DNA from: Guyanagaster necrorhizus
Lineage: Eukaryota; Basidiomycota; Agaricomycetes; Agaricales; Physalacriaceae
Length of the DNA stretch: 64,000 nucleotides
Assembly: GCF_019112545.1 (NCBI RefSeq)
Contig: NW_025064889.1
Location: 600,114-664,113 of the forward strand
Direction of reading: 5' to 3'
Shown here: piece after piece, positions 12,061 through 23,593 of the stretch
How positions within the stretch are numbered: the stretch's first letter is position 1
Layout of the letters: each line of letters begins with the position of its first letter
Program-made: the position numbers and the translations under genes
Notes under the pieces: generated by a model
Databases searched by the model: none
What the model saw: the letters and a program-made list of their open reading frames with translations, nothing else
Told to the model about the DNA's origin: nothing

Positions 12061-12389
12061 ATAGAGGAGTTGAAAGAGTAGAAAGAGAGTTCGGGTTCCA
12101 GTGCAGACCTGTCAGATTCTACTTCTTTGTAAAAAATATTTTGTATAAAATATATATAGAAAAGAGCATTGGATATTAGTAGTGGATAAAAATGTAAATG
12201 CAAGATTTTTGACTTTAAAAGTGTAAAAGAGGTGATTAAATAGTGGTAATTAGTGGTTAGAATTGAAATAGTAAGGTGGAGCATGAGTGATGTCCAGAGT
12301 AGCATTGTATTAAGAATGGGATGTTTGAATGACTTTGGACAAGGGTTCTGGTTTGCCTGGGTATCAATGGTGGAAGTCTTTAATGAATT

Positions 12390-14432
12390 CATCAGCAGAG
12401 AACTTAGAAGCCAGTAACCAAGCAAATTCTTCATTGGTACCTTCATAGCCTAGCCACTGGATCTTATACAGCAGTGGGCAGTGGAACTGGCAGTCCAGTT
12501 TAGAGTCGAGGATTTGGGCAATTTTGAAATGTTCTTCTCTATTGACTTTGACTGGAGATGGCAGTAGTTGGATTCAGTTAGAGATGGTGTTTTCTTCTAT
12601 AGATTCTAATTGTGACATATTATTATGTGCATACTGCTGGCCTCCATATCACCTCAACCAACCACAAATCCAATCATGCTACTCACTGGACTCTGGCCAC
12701 TTCTCATTATCTACTAATTTTATTTTACTATTATTATTTCACATCTATATTTCACATTGTAATATCTAGACCCTGAACTCAGTAGCAAATACTGACACTG
12801 GAACCCAATGGAATCTGACTTGGAATTAGCTACTATTAGTATATAAAGCTATATACATTATCATAACTACTCAGTTTGAATATCAACTTGGATAAGCTAT
12901 CTACACTTCACATCCACTTCAACTCCTCCTTACCTCATCTGTCAGATTCTGCTCTGAAGGACATTCCAGTTCACTTCTCTAACAGAATTCCATTCAGTCC
13001 ATCCAGATCCTTGGGCTCCAACTCAAGGGTGACATTGCCAATAGCTTCATCGATGCCCATGCACTCTGCCAGACTCCATGTGTGCACTCAAGCCCACTTG
13101 ATTAGCACATTCCTACCACACATGGAAGACTGAGTGAATGGACTAGAGATCTCATGGAAGCCTTAGCATAAAGGAGTGGGAACCTGGTTGGGCTATGATT
13201 TTAAAAGGGCTGAGATATTTCTTCAAGAATTTTTTGGTCAGACAGGTGATTTTGATATGTTTGGAACTGAGGTAGACCTTGTCCTCCACTGTGAATGGGA
13301 GTGCTGGAATCTGATGCTTGTCTGCTTGGATCTTGTAGTAAGCCTGAGCCTTAGAGATTTCATCTTTTAATATTTGATGGTGTTCATTAAGGTCAACTGT
13401 AAAGTCTTGAGCCTGAGCAGAAGTGATATCTCTTTCAGAGTGAATAGTGATGTTAGAGTGGTAGCTCTTTTTGGCAAAAAATAGGGAAATTCCAGTAGAT
13501 GCATTAGAGACATTGTTGTATGCAAACTTGGCAATGGATAAGAGAGTGTTTCAGTTGTCCTGTTGGTAGGAGCAGTAGATGCAGATGTACTGTTCCAGAG
13601 TTTGATTTGCCTATTCAGTTTGTCTATCAGCCTCCAGATGGTAACCAGAAGTAAGGTGGAGTTCCATGTCAAAAGCTATAGCTAAGGCATGAGTAAATTG
13701 GGAAATGAATTTGGAGCTATGATCCAAGGTGATATGACTGGGTATCCTATGTTTAGAGAACACATGGATAAGGAAAAGTTGGGTGAGCTCCATGGAGTTA
13801 ATAGTGTCATGAGTGAGGATGAAGATGGCTTGCTTGCTAGCTTAGCCTATGACTATTAAGATAGTGGTAAATCCATTAGACTCTAGTAGTTGTTTAATGA
13901 AATCTATAGAAATGGAATCCCATGGCTGTTCAGGGACCAGTAGAGGTTTCAGTAACCTATAGGGGTGGTGTCTAGGTGCCTTGTTGCATCCACAAACTGT
14001 GCAGGACTTAACATAGTGTTGAATATATTCATACACCTTTGGCTAGGTATACTTCCACCAGATAAGCTCTAATGTCCAGTTTTGACGAAAATGGCCTGCC
14101 AAGATGTGGTCATGGTTATTCTGTAGTATATGGAGACAGAGGTCTCTGGACTCCAGGACATAGATGTGACCTTCAAAGCAGAGAATGTCTGATTCTGAAG
14201 TGGCCTTAGCCTAACAGAGACCATCAGAGAATGTAGAGTCAGAAGATTGTGCTTGTTTGATATCAATGTGGAGCTTGTCAATGTCCATAATGGCACTGGC
14301 TCAGAGAGTAGAGCCTTCAAGGCAGATTGCATGGAGTGACACAGAAAGTTGTTCTTGGGTGAACACTGATTGGAAATTGTGGAGATTAACTTGAGCATAT
14401 TGGCTATTCCTTTCTTTAGAGTAGATATCCCA
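12390..14432 (-). pseudogene. BL integrase and chromodomain (degenerate, interrupted by a solo LTR)
   Basis: Minus-strand pieces include the CC half of the IN zinc finger (13842-14036: KSCTVCGCNK, then SIDFIKQLL with the first catalytic Asp). The core at 13611-13793 has ITLDHSSKF (second Asp) and GYHLEADRQTE (Glu). The chromodomain remnant lies near 12390-12480. A GPF/Y-type segment is expected between these, and the solo LTR 12621-13118 falls downstream of the core. Frameshifts occur throughout. Confidence 0.72.
12621..13118 (+). repeat. Beta solo LTR inserted inside BL
   Basis: A 498-bp plus-oriented beta LTR (tattatgtgc ... ttcctacca; the original ends tg and aaca are mutated). It is flanked by catat (12616-12620) and cacat (13119-13123), a TSD with one transition. 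Without it, BL reads gtgacacatgg like BR. No internal region accompanies it, so it is a solo LTR left by LTR-LTR recombination. Confidence 0.88.
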
Positions 14433-16244
14433 TTATCTAGTAAGTGCATCTGATTTCTCACCAAGTTTTCCAGGTTGAAACTGGATTACTAGGTTGAACT
14501 GAGATAGGTATTCAGACCAGCAGACTTGTCTGTGGGTTAGAATCTTAGTGGTGGTAAAGTATTCAAGATTCTTGTAGTCTGTTATGACATCAATAGAGTC
14601 TGCAGAGCCTTCAAGATAGTGCTGCCAATGTTTAAAAGCTTCAAAAATGGCCAGGAGCTCCTTATCATGGGTGTCATAGTTGAGTTTGGCATTGTAGAGG
14701 CTCCAGGAGCAGAAAGCAATCAGATGAATTTTGCCATCTTCAAGATAGATAGAGAGGATAGCTGCAATGGCATAATCAGAGGCATCAGTTTCCACCACTA
14801 TCTTTTGATCAGGAACCCAGTGAGTAAGAATGGAAGCATGTGTAAAGGCCTGTTTCAAATCATTGAAAGCAGCCAAGCATTTGTTGTCAAATTTTCATAG
14901 AGTTCTCTTGCAGGTGAATTGTATAAGAGGGATGACAATGTTGCTATATCCATGTATGAAGCAATAGTAGAAGTTGGTGAAGCCAAGGAAGGATTGGATG
15001 TCCTTGACTTTTTGCAGCACTGGCCAGTCAACAATGGTCTTGATCTTTTCTGCAGACATGCGAAGTCCTTTAGGTGATAGGATGTAGCCTAGGTACTCCA
15101 TGGAGTCTCAGTTGAATTCACATTTGGAACCTTTGCAGTAGAGTCTATTAGCTCTAAGCCTGCATAAGACCTCACAAACATGTTTCTGGTGATCTTCTGG
15201 GTTGTCAGAATATATGAGAATGTTGTTGAGATAGATTACTACTGATATATTGAGCATGTCAGAGAATATATTGTTTACAAATCATTGGAATGCTGCTGGA
15301 GCATTTGTGAGACCAAAAGGCATGACATGCCATTCAAAGGAACTGTAATGGATCTGGAAGACTGTTTTTCATTCATCTCCCTTAGCTATGCAAATGAGAT
15401 AGTAGGCATGTTGAAGGTTAAGCTTGATGTAGATGTGCATAGAGTGGGCAGAGTCAAGGAGATCAGAAATAAGAGAAAGAGAGTAGCAATCCTTCTTGGA
15501 GATTTTGTTTAGGCCATGGTAGTTGATGCAAAGTTGGAGTTCACTAGTCTTCTTCTTGACAAATTGGACCAGAGCCTTATATGAAGAGCAGGATGGGGTA
15601 ATGAACCTATTGTGCAGGTTATTATCAATAAACTCTTGTAGGGCCTTGAGTTCAGATTCTGAGAGGGAATAAATGGGTCCAAGTGGTGGAGATATTCCTT
15701 CCTCAAGGTTGATTTTGAGAACATATGGCCTGTGTTCAGATAGCTTTTCAGAGAGAGTATTGCTGAAGACATCTGTAAAATTGTGATACTCTACTGACAC
15801 TGATGAAAGATCTGCTAGTTCCACAAATGTGGCTTTGGCTCTAATATTAGGCAAGGAAGGCTGCAGTGTGAACTGCTGAGCATCTTTTTCTGCACTGGCT
15901 TGAACAAATGCAGCAGTGGATATGATAGAGATCTTTGGATGTGCTTTCATAGTAAAAGACTCTGAAGAGGGATAGGAATAGATGTGTTCATATGGAAACT
16001 GAGCCTATCAGCTATCTGCAGGGGATTTGGAATGGGGCGAAGCCCCAGAGGTTGAACTGATTGAGTCTGATGGGCACAGAAGTCTTGGAATTGAGCTGAA
16101 GGGCTCAGAGAGAGATGGACTGTTGTTCTTTGGGCATAAAAGTCCTGAGAATGTGGTGGAGGCCATAGAATTGGTTGGAATGAGATCCTGATAGCTTGAG
16201 TAGAAAATAATACTATTCTCAGCCCAGTCAATCAGTGGATTGTA
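14191..16244. repeat. 2,054-bp apparently identical inverted repeat, copy 1
   Basis: The reverse complement is identical to 31490-33543 at all positions I compared: the predicted proteins covering most of it are identical, and the gap 15101-15285 also matches. Position pairs sum to 47734. Just outside, BL and BR differ at many sites, and a 30-bp indel lies exactly at the inner boundary (14190 / 33544). It covers RT and RNase H. This is the candidate conversion or crossover tract. Confidence 0.92.
14433..15950 (-). pseudogene. BL reverse transcriptase and RNase H (degenerate)
   Basis: RT starts in the 15369-15950 segment (LCINYHGLNKISKKDCY, the fingers region). The active-site box at 15222-15233 reads YLNN instead of YLDD, both Asp codons being lost. 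The palm/thumb segment 14895-15101 has SFLGFTNFYYCFI. RNase H at 14433-14876 has TDASD, DKELLAI and ITDYKNLEYF. Every residue is the same as in BR because the whole region lies in the identical tract. Confidence 0.85.
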
Positions 16245-16675
16245 GTGGGAGAATCAGTTGTATCCTAGGACAAGATTGCAAGATGAATCCAGACAAGTGA
16301 CATAGAAATTGATGGGGAAGGTGTCTCCAGAAGGAAAACAGATAGGAATGGTTGCAGTTTGAGATATACAGTTTCTGATAAAACCATCAAATAATCAGAG
16401 TTGTATACTAGGGATGGTTTTAACAGGAATATCATTAGCAGCTATGTATTTAGTGTCAACAAAGCAGTGGCTAGAACCAGAATCAATAAGAGCAAGAAAA
16501 TGCAGAATGGTAGAAGCTAGAGATCTGTTGGGCTTCATACTAGTTGGTAATTCTGCTGAAAGTGAAAGATAGAAGAATTGGTTGGAAACAGATGTTGCAT
16601 TGAGGGTGATGACCTCTGGTGTGCAAATAGAGTCAACACAATCCTGAACTCACATGGAGAGAACAGGGTTGCTTC
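16245..16675 (-). pseudogene. BL protease region
   Basis: The minus-strand active site DSG lies at 16476-16484 in the context LIDSGSSHCF and is intact. It matches BR 22835-22843. The region between gag and RT belongs to the aspartic protease of the polyprotein. It is not an intact ORF. Confidence 0.75.
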
Positions 16676-18049
16676 CTAGTTTTCTGACTCAGTTAGAGCT
16701 GGTTCCTCAAGAATGGTGTCTACTTCTGCTGCACAACCCTTGGCAGAAGCCACTGTCTTCTGCTTGTTGCAATCCTTGGTCTTGTGTTTGGCTCCACAGA
16801 ATATATAGAGATTATTCTGGCACCAATGGTCTTTTTCTTCCTGAGTCAGATGGCTATCTTTGCCTAGCTTGTCAGCATAGGGCTTAGTAGTGGTGGATTT
16901 CAGTGTGGAGCTGGAGTCTGGGAAAGAGTTGGATCCTTTAGATTTGGGATTGGAGGATTGGTTAGAGGCTTTATTATCCCAGTTTTCTCAGGCAATTTTA
17001 GTCTTTCAAGTCCAGTAATAGGCATCAAGTTCTTGAGTGAGGAGGCACATGTCACAGAGGTTGCTGGACTTCCCATGATGAGCCATGTCATTCTTTATGC
17101 AGGTACAGAGACCACAGTAGAAAGCATGATGGAGAGAGTTGTCTCCATATCTGATTTGCAAGGCATATTAATTAAATTAAACTATGTACTTCATGATCTA
17201 GTCTCCATCATGCATTTAGAGGTGTTCTAATACATTCTCAGCATCTCTGATGGCATAAAAAGGGCCAAAGTTGCTATGAAGTTCATCTAAGAAAGCTGCA
17301 TAGGAGAATTGCCAGGCTGGTGGATTCTATGGATTGGAGTTAAGAATGTCTGGTTCAAACCAGTTAAGTGCAGTGCTGACCAAAAAGGAAATAGCATAGT
17401 TAATCTTGCTAGCATCCATTGTGAATGTGGTAGATCTGTCATTGAAGTTCAACTGAAAGGAGACAATGAAGGCCTTTAGTTTGTGAGAGTTGGAGCCATC
17501 AAATGATTCTGGTTCCTTGACTTTGGTGCAAATGGTGGCTGGCTTAGGGTTATTGAGGAAAGTGGAGACTCTTTGTAACAGATTCATGAATTCTAGAAAC
17601 ATGTTCTGCTGGTTTGGGTTGTTGTTTCTTGTGGAGCCATCAGAGCTGCCAGAGCCATTGAGACCATCTGGACCTTCTGGCCCTCCTGGAAAAGGGTTTG
17701 GTGGGTTATCACCTGGTTTCCATTGGATAGGAGTATGAATAGGAGTGTCTTCATTTCTGCTCTCTGAGTCTGAGCTGTCTGAATTTTCATGTATATTGTT
17801 CAGGGATAAGAGGTCTGTCAGAGTGTCAGTTCAGGTGCTGTACATCAAGCTGGCCCATTGGGCTCCATTAGTTGGAATGCTGATGGCATCAAAAGAGTTA
17901 AGGGAATCATTGTAATTAGGTTGGTGGGCAGTGAAACTGGAGTGGGTATAGGTTTCCCTACAGAAAGATTATCCTCCACTGGAGGCCAATCCAAAAAGGC
18001 CTGGTTGTTTCTTTGAGGCAGATGACAGGATATCTTCTATGGAAAACAT
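16676..18049 (-). pseudogene. BL Gag (degenerate)
   Basis: The reading frame is 458 codons from ATG (top base 18049) to TAG 16676-16678, nearly the same length as BR gag (456). An N-terminal region (MFSIEDILSSASKK) is followed by a Pro/Gly-rich stretch and the Ty3-type capsid with QLNFNDRSTTF and ALNWFEPDIL. The C-terminal knuckle is CIFCGAKHKTKDC, a C-X2-C-X3-H-X4-C variant. In-frame stops are present. Gag would form the particle shell and bind element RNA. Confidence 0.82.
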
Positions 18050-18141
18050 GTTGTGATGAGTAGGCTGGGTTTATTCAGAATCAGCTTCTGTGAGTTGGGT
18101 AAATGTGGTAGATATGATAAAAGTTTCAACTCAAGGGTTTG

Positions 18142-18152
18142 AGTTCAAATAT
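18142..18152 (-). promoter_or_regulatory. Putative self-priming PBS of BL
   Basis: The plus strand reads agttcaaatat, 2 nt outside the LTR edge. The LTR carries atattcaaact at 18385-18395, whose minus-strand form agtttgaatat would start R. The two differ only at one dinucleotide, CA versus TG, as expected if both descend from CG. No tRNA-type PBS is evident. Confidence 0.6.
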
Positions 18153-18154
18153 AC

Positions 18155-18647
18155 TGTTAGGAACATGCCAATTGGTTGGGCTTGAGTGCATGTGCAGAGA
18201 CTGGCAGAGTGCATGGGCATCAACAAAGCTATTGGCAATGTCCCTCTTGAGTTGGACCCAAGGATTTGGATGGACAGAATGGAGTTCTGTTGGCAGAGTG
18301 AAAGGTATCTTTTGGAACAGAGTCTGTTGGACAAGATAGAGAGGAGTTGAAGTGAGCATGAAGTGTGAATAGCTATCCAAGTTGATATTCAAACTAAGTA
18401 GTTATAATGATATACATGGCTTTATATACTAATGGTAGCTAATTCTGAGTTGAGTTCCATTGGGTTCTGGTGTCAATATTTGCTACTGAGTTTGGGGTCT
18501 AGATATTATAATGTGAAATACAGATGTGAAATGATAATGGTGAAATGAAATTAGTAGGTAATGAGAAGTGGCTGGAGTCCAGTGGGTAGCATGATTGAAT
18601 TTGTGGTTGGTTGAGGTGACACAGAGGCTGGTGGCATGTGTGTAACA
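18155..18647 (-). repeat. BL 5' LTR (beta family)
   Basis: 493 bp, tgttaggaac to gtgtaaca. On the right it is followed by ctacc (18648), which does not match the left flank gtaga but is the reverse complement of ggtag right of BR (37086-37090). Confidence 0.9.
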
Positions 18648-18652
18648 CTACC
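18648..18652. repeat. Orphan TSD half ctacc right of BL
   Basis: This is the reverse complement of ggtag at 37086-37090 right of BR. The pair restores the TSD of the second ancestral beta insertion. Confidence 0.85.
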
Positions 18653-20664
18653 AGCATATAAGTCCAGATTTGACATTGCTCCAATGCTGTGGACACTGAG
18701 TGTAGCACCCAGCTGAGCTGTTTATATGGCACCCTCAATCTGAACAACATCCTTCTGATACATGTTCACCACCTTGGCCATCTACAGCATGGCATCTCAG
18801 CTCATGCAAAGCTGACTCAGGCTGAGGGACCCATATCAGAATCTGTGGGTGCAGCCAATGCACTGACCCTTTGCCAGCCAACTGCCATCAGACAAGGCTG
18901 AAGAGAGTGGGAGTGGAAAAGCTCCAGAAGTGCCTTCATCTGAGGCTGATGATCCTGAAGTGATAGAACTTGGATTCACTATCCAGAATGGACACATAGT
19001 GTACAAGAAGACACTGCCACTGGAAAGTCCCATTGCTGATGATGGCTTCCTTCATTCTTTTCCAGGACCTCTGACATCTTAAAACATCCTGCTATTGGGC
19101 AGGATACCAAACTCAATGACTGCACTTGCAGCAGACATGACCATCTTGAACTGCAAATCAGTCCTCATATGCAAACTCTGCTCTTTCCAAGGGGTGTCTG
19201 AGGATATTAATCAGTTCCTTACCAACTGCAATCAATACTTCTAAGTATTTGCCTCACACTTCCTTCTTGACATATACAAGGTGATATTCACCACTATGCA
19301 CATAGAAGACAAGGCAAAAACATGGTGGGTGCTTCTAGCCCTCATATTCTGGTCAACTATGCAACAGCACCACTATATGCCCTTGTGGCCAGTGCTTAAG
19401 CAGATGATTATTGATAAATTTACAGACTCAGCCATGCAAGAAGTACACAAGCAGAAGATGAAGGAGTACAAGATAGCTGACAAACTGGCTACTGAGTACT
19501 TCAATGAGCTGGAGCAACTCAGCAAACTTGCTGGGATCTGAGATGATATTGCAGACACAGGCTGAATGATCAAGTACATAAAGATAGAAGTACCACTCTC
19601 CTATCTGAAGATCATTTTGGATCTTGGATGGAATATCCTGAAGGAATATGATGCATGAAAGAAATGCATCATTATGATGTACAGAGAAAGATAGTGGCAG
19701 AAGGCTGAACAGATCACTCTATCTACAGGGGGATAAAAGCATCAGAGGCAGAGAATGAAAACTGCCCTTTTCAATTTGATCACATCTGATAAGCCCAGCA
19801 GCTCAGTCCCAACTCTCTTATGGCAAGAAGAAAACCAGTACAAGCATGACATTTATCAGAACAGGTAAGCCAATAGTCATAAATTGACTTAAGAAGGAGA
19901 GCAAGTGCTTTAACTGTGACCAGAAGGGCCATATAGTATGGGATCACCCTCAGAAGAAGAATAAACATACTCAGGAGGATCTTAGGGCTCTGATCACTGA
20001 GTTACAGAAGAAACAAGAAGGCCTCAGACTAGAAACAAAGATCGAGAAGATAAAAGACAGGGCTGAGCAGTGAGTGATTCCACTGACTCAGCCAAGATAA
20101 TGAGTGGTGTATCATAAGCAGATGCTAGATAGACTGATATTATCTCTGTAGTACCATCTATATCTAAATTATGCATGCATTCAAATATACTCAATATTAT
20201 TGCTCAGATATTGGAATCACCTAAAAAAAACACTCAACTGCCTACAGACTGAATAGAGACAATGAGCACCACTAGTTGGCTCAAGCCATTCAACATCAAA
20301 TGGACTTGGTGAGCCATCAAGAATGTAAAAGACAAAGCCACAGCAAAAGCTGTGCTCAGAAACTGGGTCTATAAGACCCAAGCCAAAGAAGTAGTTAATG
20401 AAGTAATAGAAGGAATGAAAAAGGCTGAGCACTGTCAAGCCCTAGAGTGGCTCAATGAACTCTGAGAAGTGAGAAAGTTCATCTGATGGTCTAAGACTCC
20501 AGGTCAAGACCTTTTGGCTAAGGCCCAAATTGAGACACTCATGTCTCAAACTACTTATGCAGTCACTGCATTGATCAATAGCAGATGTACTGGTAGCTCC
20601 ATTAATTGTGCTTTCATCTCCAAGCACAATCTTCCAACTCAAGTCATGGCAGTCTCAATTTCAG

Positions 20665-20669
20665 TCTAC
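20665..20669. repeat. Orphan TSD half tctac left of BR
   Basis: This is the reverse complement of gtaga at 11058-11062. It does not match ggtag on the other side of BR. Confidence 0.85.
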
Positions 20670-21169
20670 TGTTACACACATGCTGCCAGCCTCTGTATCA
20701 CTTCAACCAACCACAAATACAATCACAGAAACTCACCAGACTCTGGCCACTCCTCATTACCTATTAATTTCATTTTCACTATTATCATTTTATATCCATA
20801 TTTCACATTGTAATATCTAGACCCTGAACTCAGTAGCAAATATTGACATTAGAACCCAATAGAATCTGACTTGGAATTAGCTATCATTAGTATATAAAGC
20901 CATGTATAATCATTGTAACTACTCAGTTTGAATATCAACTTGGATAGCCATCTACACTTCATACTGACTTCAACTCCTCCCTACCTCATCCATCAGATTC
21001 CACTCTGAAGAATACTCCTCTTCACTTCTCTGATAGAACTCTATTCCATCCATCCAAATCTTTGAGCTCTAACTCAAGGGTGATGTTGCCAATAGCTTCA
21101 TTGATGCTCATGCACTCCACTGGTCTCCATGCATGCACTCAAACCCACTTGATTGGCACATTCCTAACA
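20670..21169 (+). repeat. BR 5' LTR with promoter
   Basis: 500 bp, tgttacacac to cctaaca. The tatataaag box is at 20891. The predicted transcript start agtttgaatat is at 20925-20935, 34 nt downstream, the same spacing as in J, E and G of the alpha family. Confidence 0.9.
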
Positions 21170-21171
21170 GT

Positions 21172-21182
21172 AAATTTGAACT
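21172..21182 (+). promoter_or_regulatory. Putative self-priming PBS of BR
   Basis: aaatttgaact lies 2 nt after the LTR. Its reverse complement agttcaaattt matches the LTR segment agtttgaatat except for a CA/TG pair and one further substitution. A hairpin (aactcaa / ttgagtt) follows immediately and could be an alternative signal. Confidence 0.5.
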
Positions 21183-21275
21183 CAAACCCTTGAGTCAAAA
21201 ATTTTTATCATATCCACCACATTTACTCAACCCACAGAAACTGATCTCAAACAAACCCAGTCTACTCACTTCAAC

Positions 21276-22643
21276 ATGTTTTTCATGAAAGACATTCCAG
21301 CCTCTGCCTCAAAAGAGTAACCAGGCCTTTTTGGATCAGCCTCCAGTAGAGGACAACCTTCTTGTAGGGAAACCTACAATCACTCTAGCTTTACTGCCCA
21401 TCAACCTAATTATGATGATTCCTCTAACACTTTTAACACCACCAGCATCCCAACCAATAAAGCCTGATAGGCCAGTCTGATGTATAGTGTCTGAATTGAC
21501 CCTCCAATAGACCCCTTATCTCTGAGCAACATGCATGAGAATTCAGATAGTCCAGACTTGGAAGGCAGAAGTGAAGACACCTCCACTCATACTCCTATCT
21601 GATGAGAACCAGATGGTAACCCACCAAACTCTTTTCCAGGAGGTCTAGGTGGTCCCAATGGTCCAGACAGCTCTGATGGTCTCATAGGAAGCAACAATCC
21701 AAATCAGCAGGACATGTTCTTAGAATTTATGAACCTGCTATGAGGAGTCTCCACTTCCCTCAATAACCCTAAACCAGCCACTATTTGTACCAAAGTCAAG
21801 GAACCAGAACTATTTGATGGCTCTGACCCTTATAAACCAAAGGCCTTCATCATCTCCTTTCAGTTGAACTTCAATGACAGACCTACTGCATTTGCAACAG
21901 ATGCTAGCAAGGTCAACTATGCTATTTCCTTCTTGGCCAGCACTGCACTTAACTGGTTTGAACCAGACATCCTTAATCCAAATCTGCAGAATCCACTAGT
22001 CTGGCAATTCTCCTATGCAGCTTTCTTAGATGAGCTTCATAGCAACTTTGGCTCCTTTGATGCTATCAGAGATGCTAAAGATGCATTAAAACACCTTTGG
22101 ATGTATGATGGAGATTGGATTATGAAGTATATGGTCCAATTCAATCAGTACATGTCACAAATTGGATATGGAGATAACTCCTTCTGCCACACCTTTTACC
22201 ATAGCTTCTGCACCCATATTAAAGATGACATGACATACTATGGAAAGCCAAACAATCTTCATGATATGTGCTTCCTTGCTCAAAACCTTGATGCTTGCTA
22301 CTGGACCTGGAAGACTGAAATTGCTCATGAAAACCAGGACAATAAGGCCTCTAACCAATCCTCCAACCCCAAACTCAAAGGGTCCAACTCTTCTTCCTTG
22401 GACTCCAGCTCCACACTGAAATCTATCACCTCTAAGCCTTATGCTGATAAGCTAGGCAAAGATGGCTGTCTTACTCAGAAAGAAAAAGACCACTGGTACC
22501 AGAACAATCTTTGCATGTTCTGTAGAGCCAAACACAAGACCAAAGACTGCAACAAGCAGAAAGCAGTGGCCTCCACCAAGAGTTGTGTAGCTGAAGTCGA
22601 CACTGCTCCCATGGAACTGGCTTCAACAGAGTCAGAAAACTAG
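21276..22643 (+). pseudogene. BR Gag (degenerate, long open C-terminal part)
   Basis: The frame is 456 codons from ATG 21276 to TAG 22641-22643. The last 259 codons (from 21864) are open. The capsid contains QLNFNDRPTAF, ALNWFEPDIL and GYGDNSFCHTFYHSFC. The nucleocapsid knuckle at the C-terminus reads CMFCRAKHKTKDC (C-X2-C-X3-H-X4-C). The N-terminal third has stops. It is similar to Gag of basidiomycete Ty3 elements by my recollection of that family. Many Arg positions are now Cys, Trp or His, a CpG-decay signature. Confidence 0.85.
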
Positions 22644-22789
22644 GAAGCAACTCTGTTCCCTCCATGTGAGTTCAGAATTGTATTGACTCTATTTGCACAC
22701 TGGAGATCATCACTCTCAATGCAACATTCCTTTCCAATCACTCCTTCCACATTCTCCTCTCAGCAGAATTACTGACTACTACAGAACCT

Positions 22790-23040
22790 AATGGTTCTCT
22801 AACTTATATCATTCTGTGTTTTCTTGCCCTTATTGATTCTGGCTCTAGCCACTGCTTTGTTAACACTAAGTATGTAGCTGCCAATAAAATTCCCATTAAA
22901 ACCATCCCTAGTGTGCAACTTCGATTATTTGATGGCTCCATCAGAAGCTATATATCTCAAATCACAACCATCCTCATCTGTTTCCCATCTAGAGACACCT
23001 TCCCTATTGACTTTTATATCACTCCTCTGGATTCATCTTA
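22790..23040 (+). pseudogene. BR protease, split by element A
   Basis: LIDSGSSHCFVNTKYVA contains the intact aspartic-protease triad DSG at 22835-22843. The frame is cut at 23040 by element A and resumes at 31451. The left flank tctta and right flank tcttg are the TSD, and BL shows the uninterrupted sequence. Confidence 0.8.
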
Positions 23041-23556
23041 TGTTAAGCCCAAACTCCATGTGACTATCAACACATGATAAACAGTTCAGAACCTCACACT
23101 TCAGGTTAGACTGACTGAGTTCACTGATGTGTTAATAGAAGTGTGTGGTCAAGGCATTGCAAGTTGCTCAAGATAGGATAGTGAAGAATAAACTTTAGCT
23201 TGAAGCTGGGGTATTACAGCGAGAGCTATACTACTTAAATACTGTTCTGTTATCATGCTATAAATAAACATTCACAAAAGATATTGTCTGCTGTAGAGCT
23301 GTTACCCCTGCTGTTGCCAGGCTCTCCACAAAAGCTGTTGTCCTGCTGTTATGCTGTTACTGCTGTGCTGCAGTTTGGAGACAAAAGGAGCATTGTCTCT
23401 CTCTTCACAGTGCACAGCCATATGATAAGACAATGACTGACTGGGTTGCTGACTAAGCTTTCCCATGGTCCTAAATGCTAGCCTAAGCACTCTGACTAAG
23501 CAGAGATAGGGGTCATTTCCAAGGAAAAAGAAAAGAAAATAGAGAAAATCATAACA
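23041..23556 (-). repeat. Element A 3' LTR
   Basis: 516 bp, tgttaagccc to aaaatcataaca. The adjacent purine tract on the minus strand is ttaaggagagggtaa. The R-start dinucleotide here is CA, versus TG in the 5' LTR. Confidence 0.93.
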
Positions 23557-23593
23557 TTACCCTCTCCTTAAGACCATCATCCTGATGGTTAAG

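Larger units (their letters stand above)
11063..18647 (-). mobile_element. Element BL: beta-family chromovirus, left inverted copy
   Basis: The minus-strand element has a 3' LTR at 11063-11562 and a 5' LTR at 18155-18647. Inside, in transcription order, are PBS, gag (18049-16676), PR, RT, RNase H, IN, chromodomain, a truncated antisense ORF and a purine tract (aggaggatac). A plus-oriented beta solo LTR (12621-13118) is inserted in it. The flanking 5-mers gtaga and ctacc do not match each other. Relative to BR it lacks about 900 bp of the antisense ORF and 30 bp in pol. Confidence 0.88.
18648..20669 (+). pseudogene. Inverted middle piece of element D: gag capsid, zinc knuckle, protease start
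   Basis: This is alpha-family gag on the plus strand, opposite to the rest of D. The capsid segment at 19281-19541 includes KAKTWWVLLALIFWS and AMQEVHKQKMKEYKIADK. A zinc knuckle near 19908 reads CFNCDQKGHIVWDH, with the final Cys lost. The protease start near 20566 reads ALINSRCTGSSIN, so DSG is lost. Both ends are exact insertion points of beta elements. After re-inversion, the 20669 end joins 11062 and the 18648 end joins 37091, giving continuous D homology to A. Confidence 0.82.

Noticed and set aside
15285..15512. 75-codon ORF opposite BL RT, with an identical twin at 32222-32449
   Set aside because: Its perfect conservation is explained by the identical nucleotide tract; it is a shadow of RT.
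21180..21195. cccttgagtc near the beta PBS pairing with actcaaggg in the LTR as the primer
   Set aside because: It lies about 18 nt from the LTR edge and its LTR partner is about 180 nt past the TATA box; the aaatttgaact / agtttgaatat pair has the correct position and spacing.
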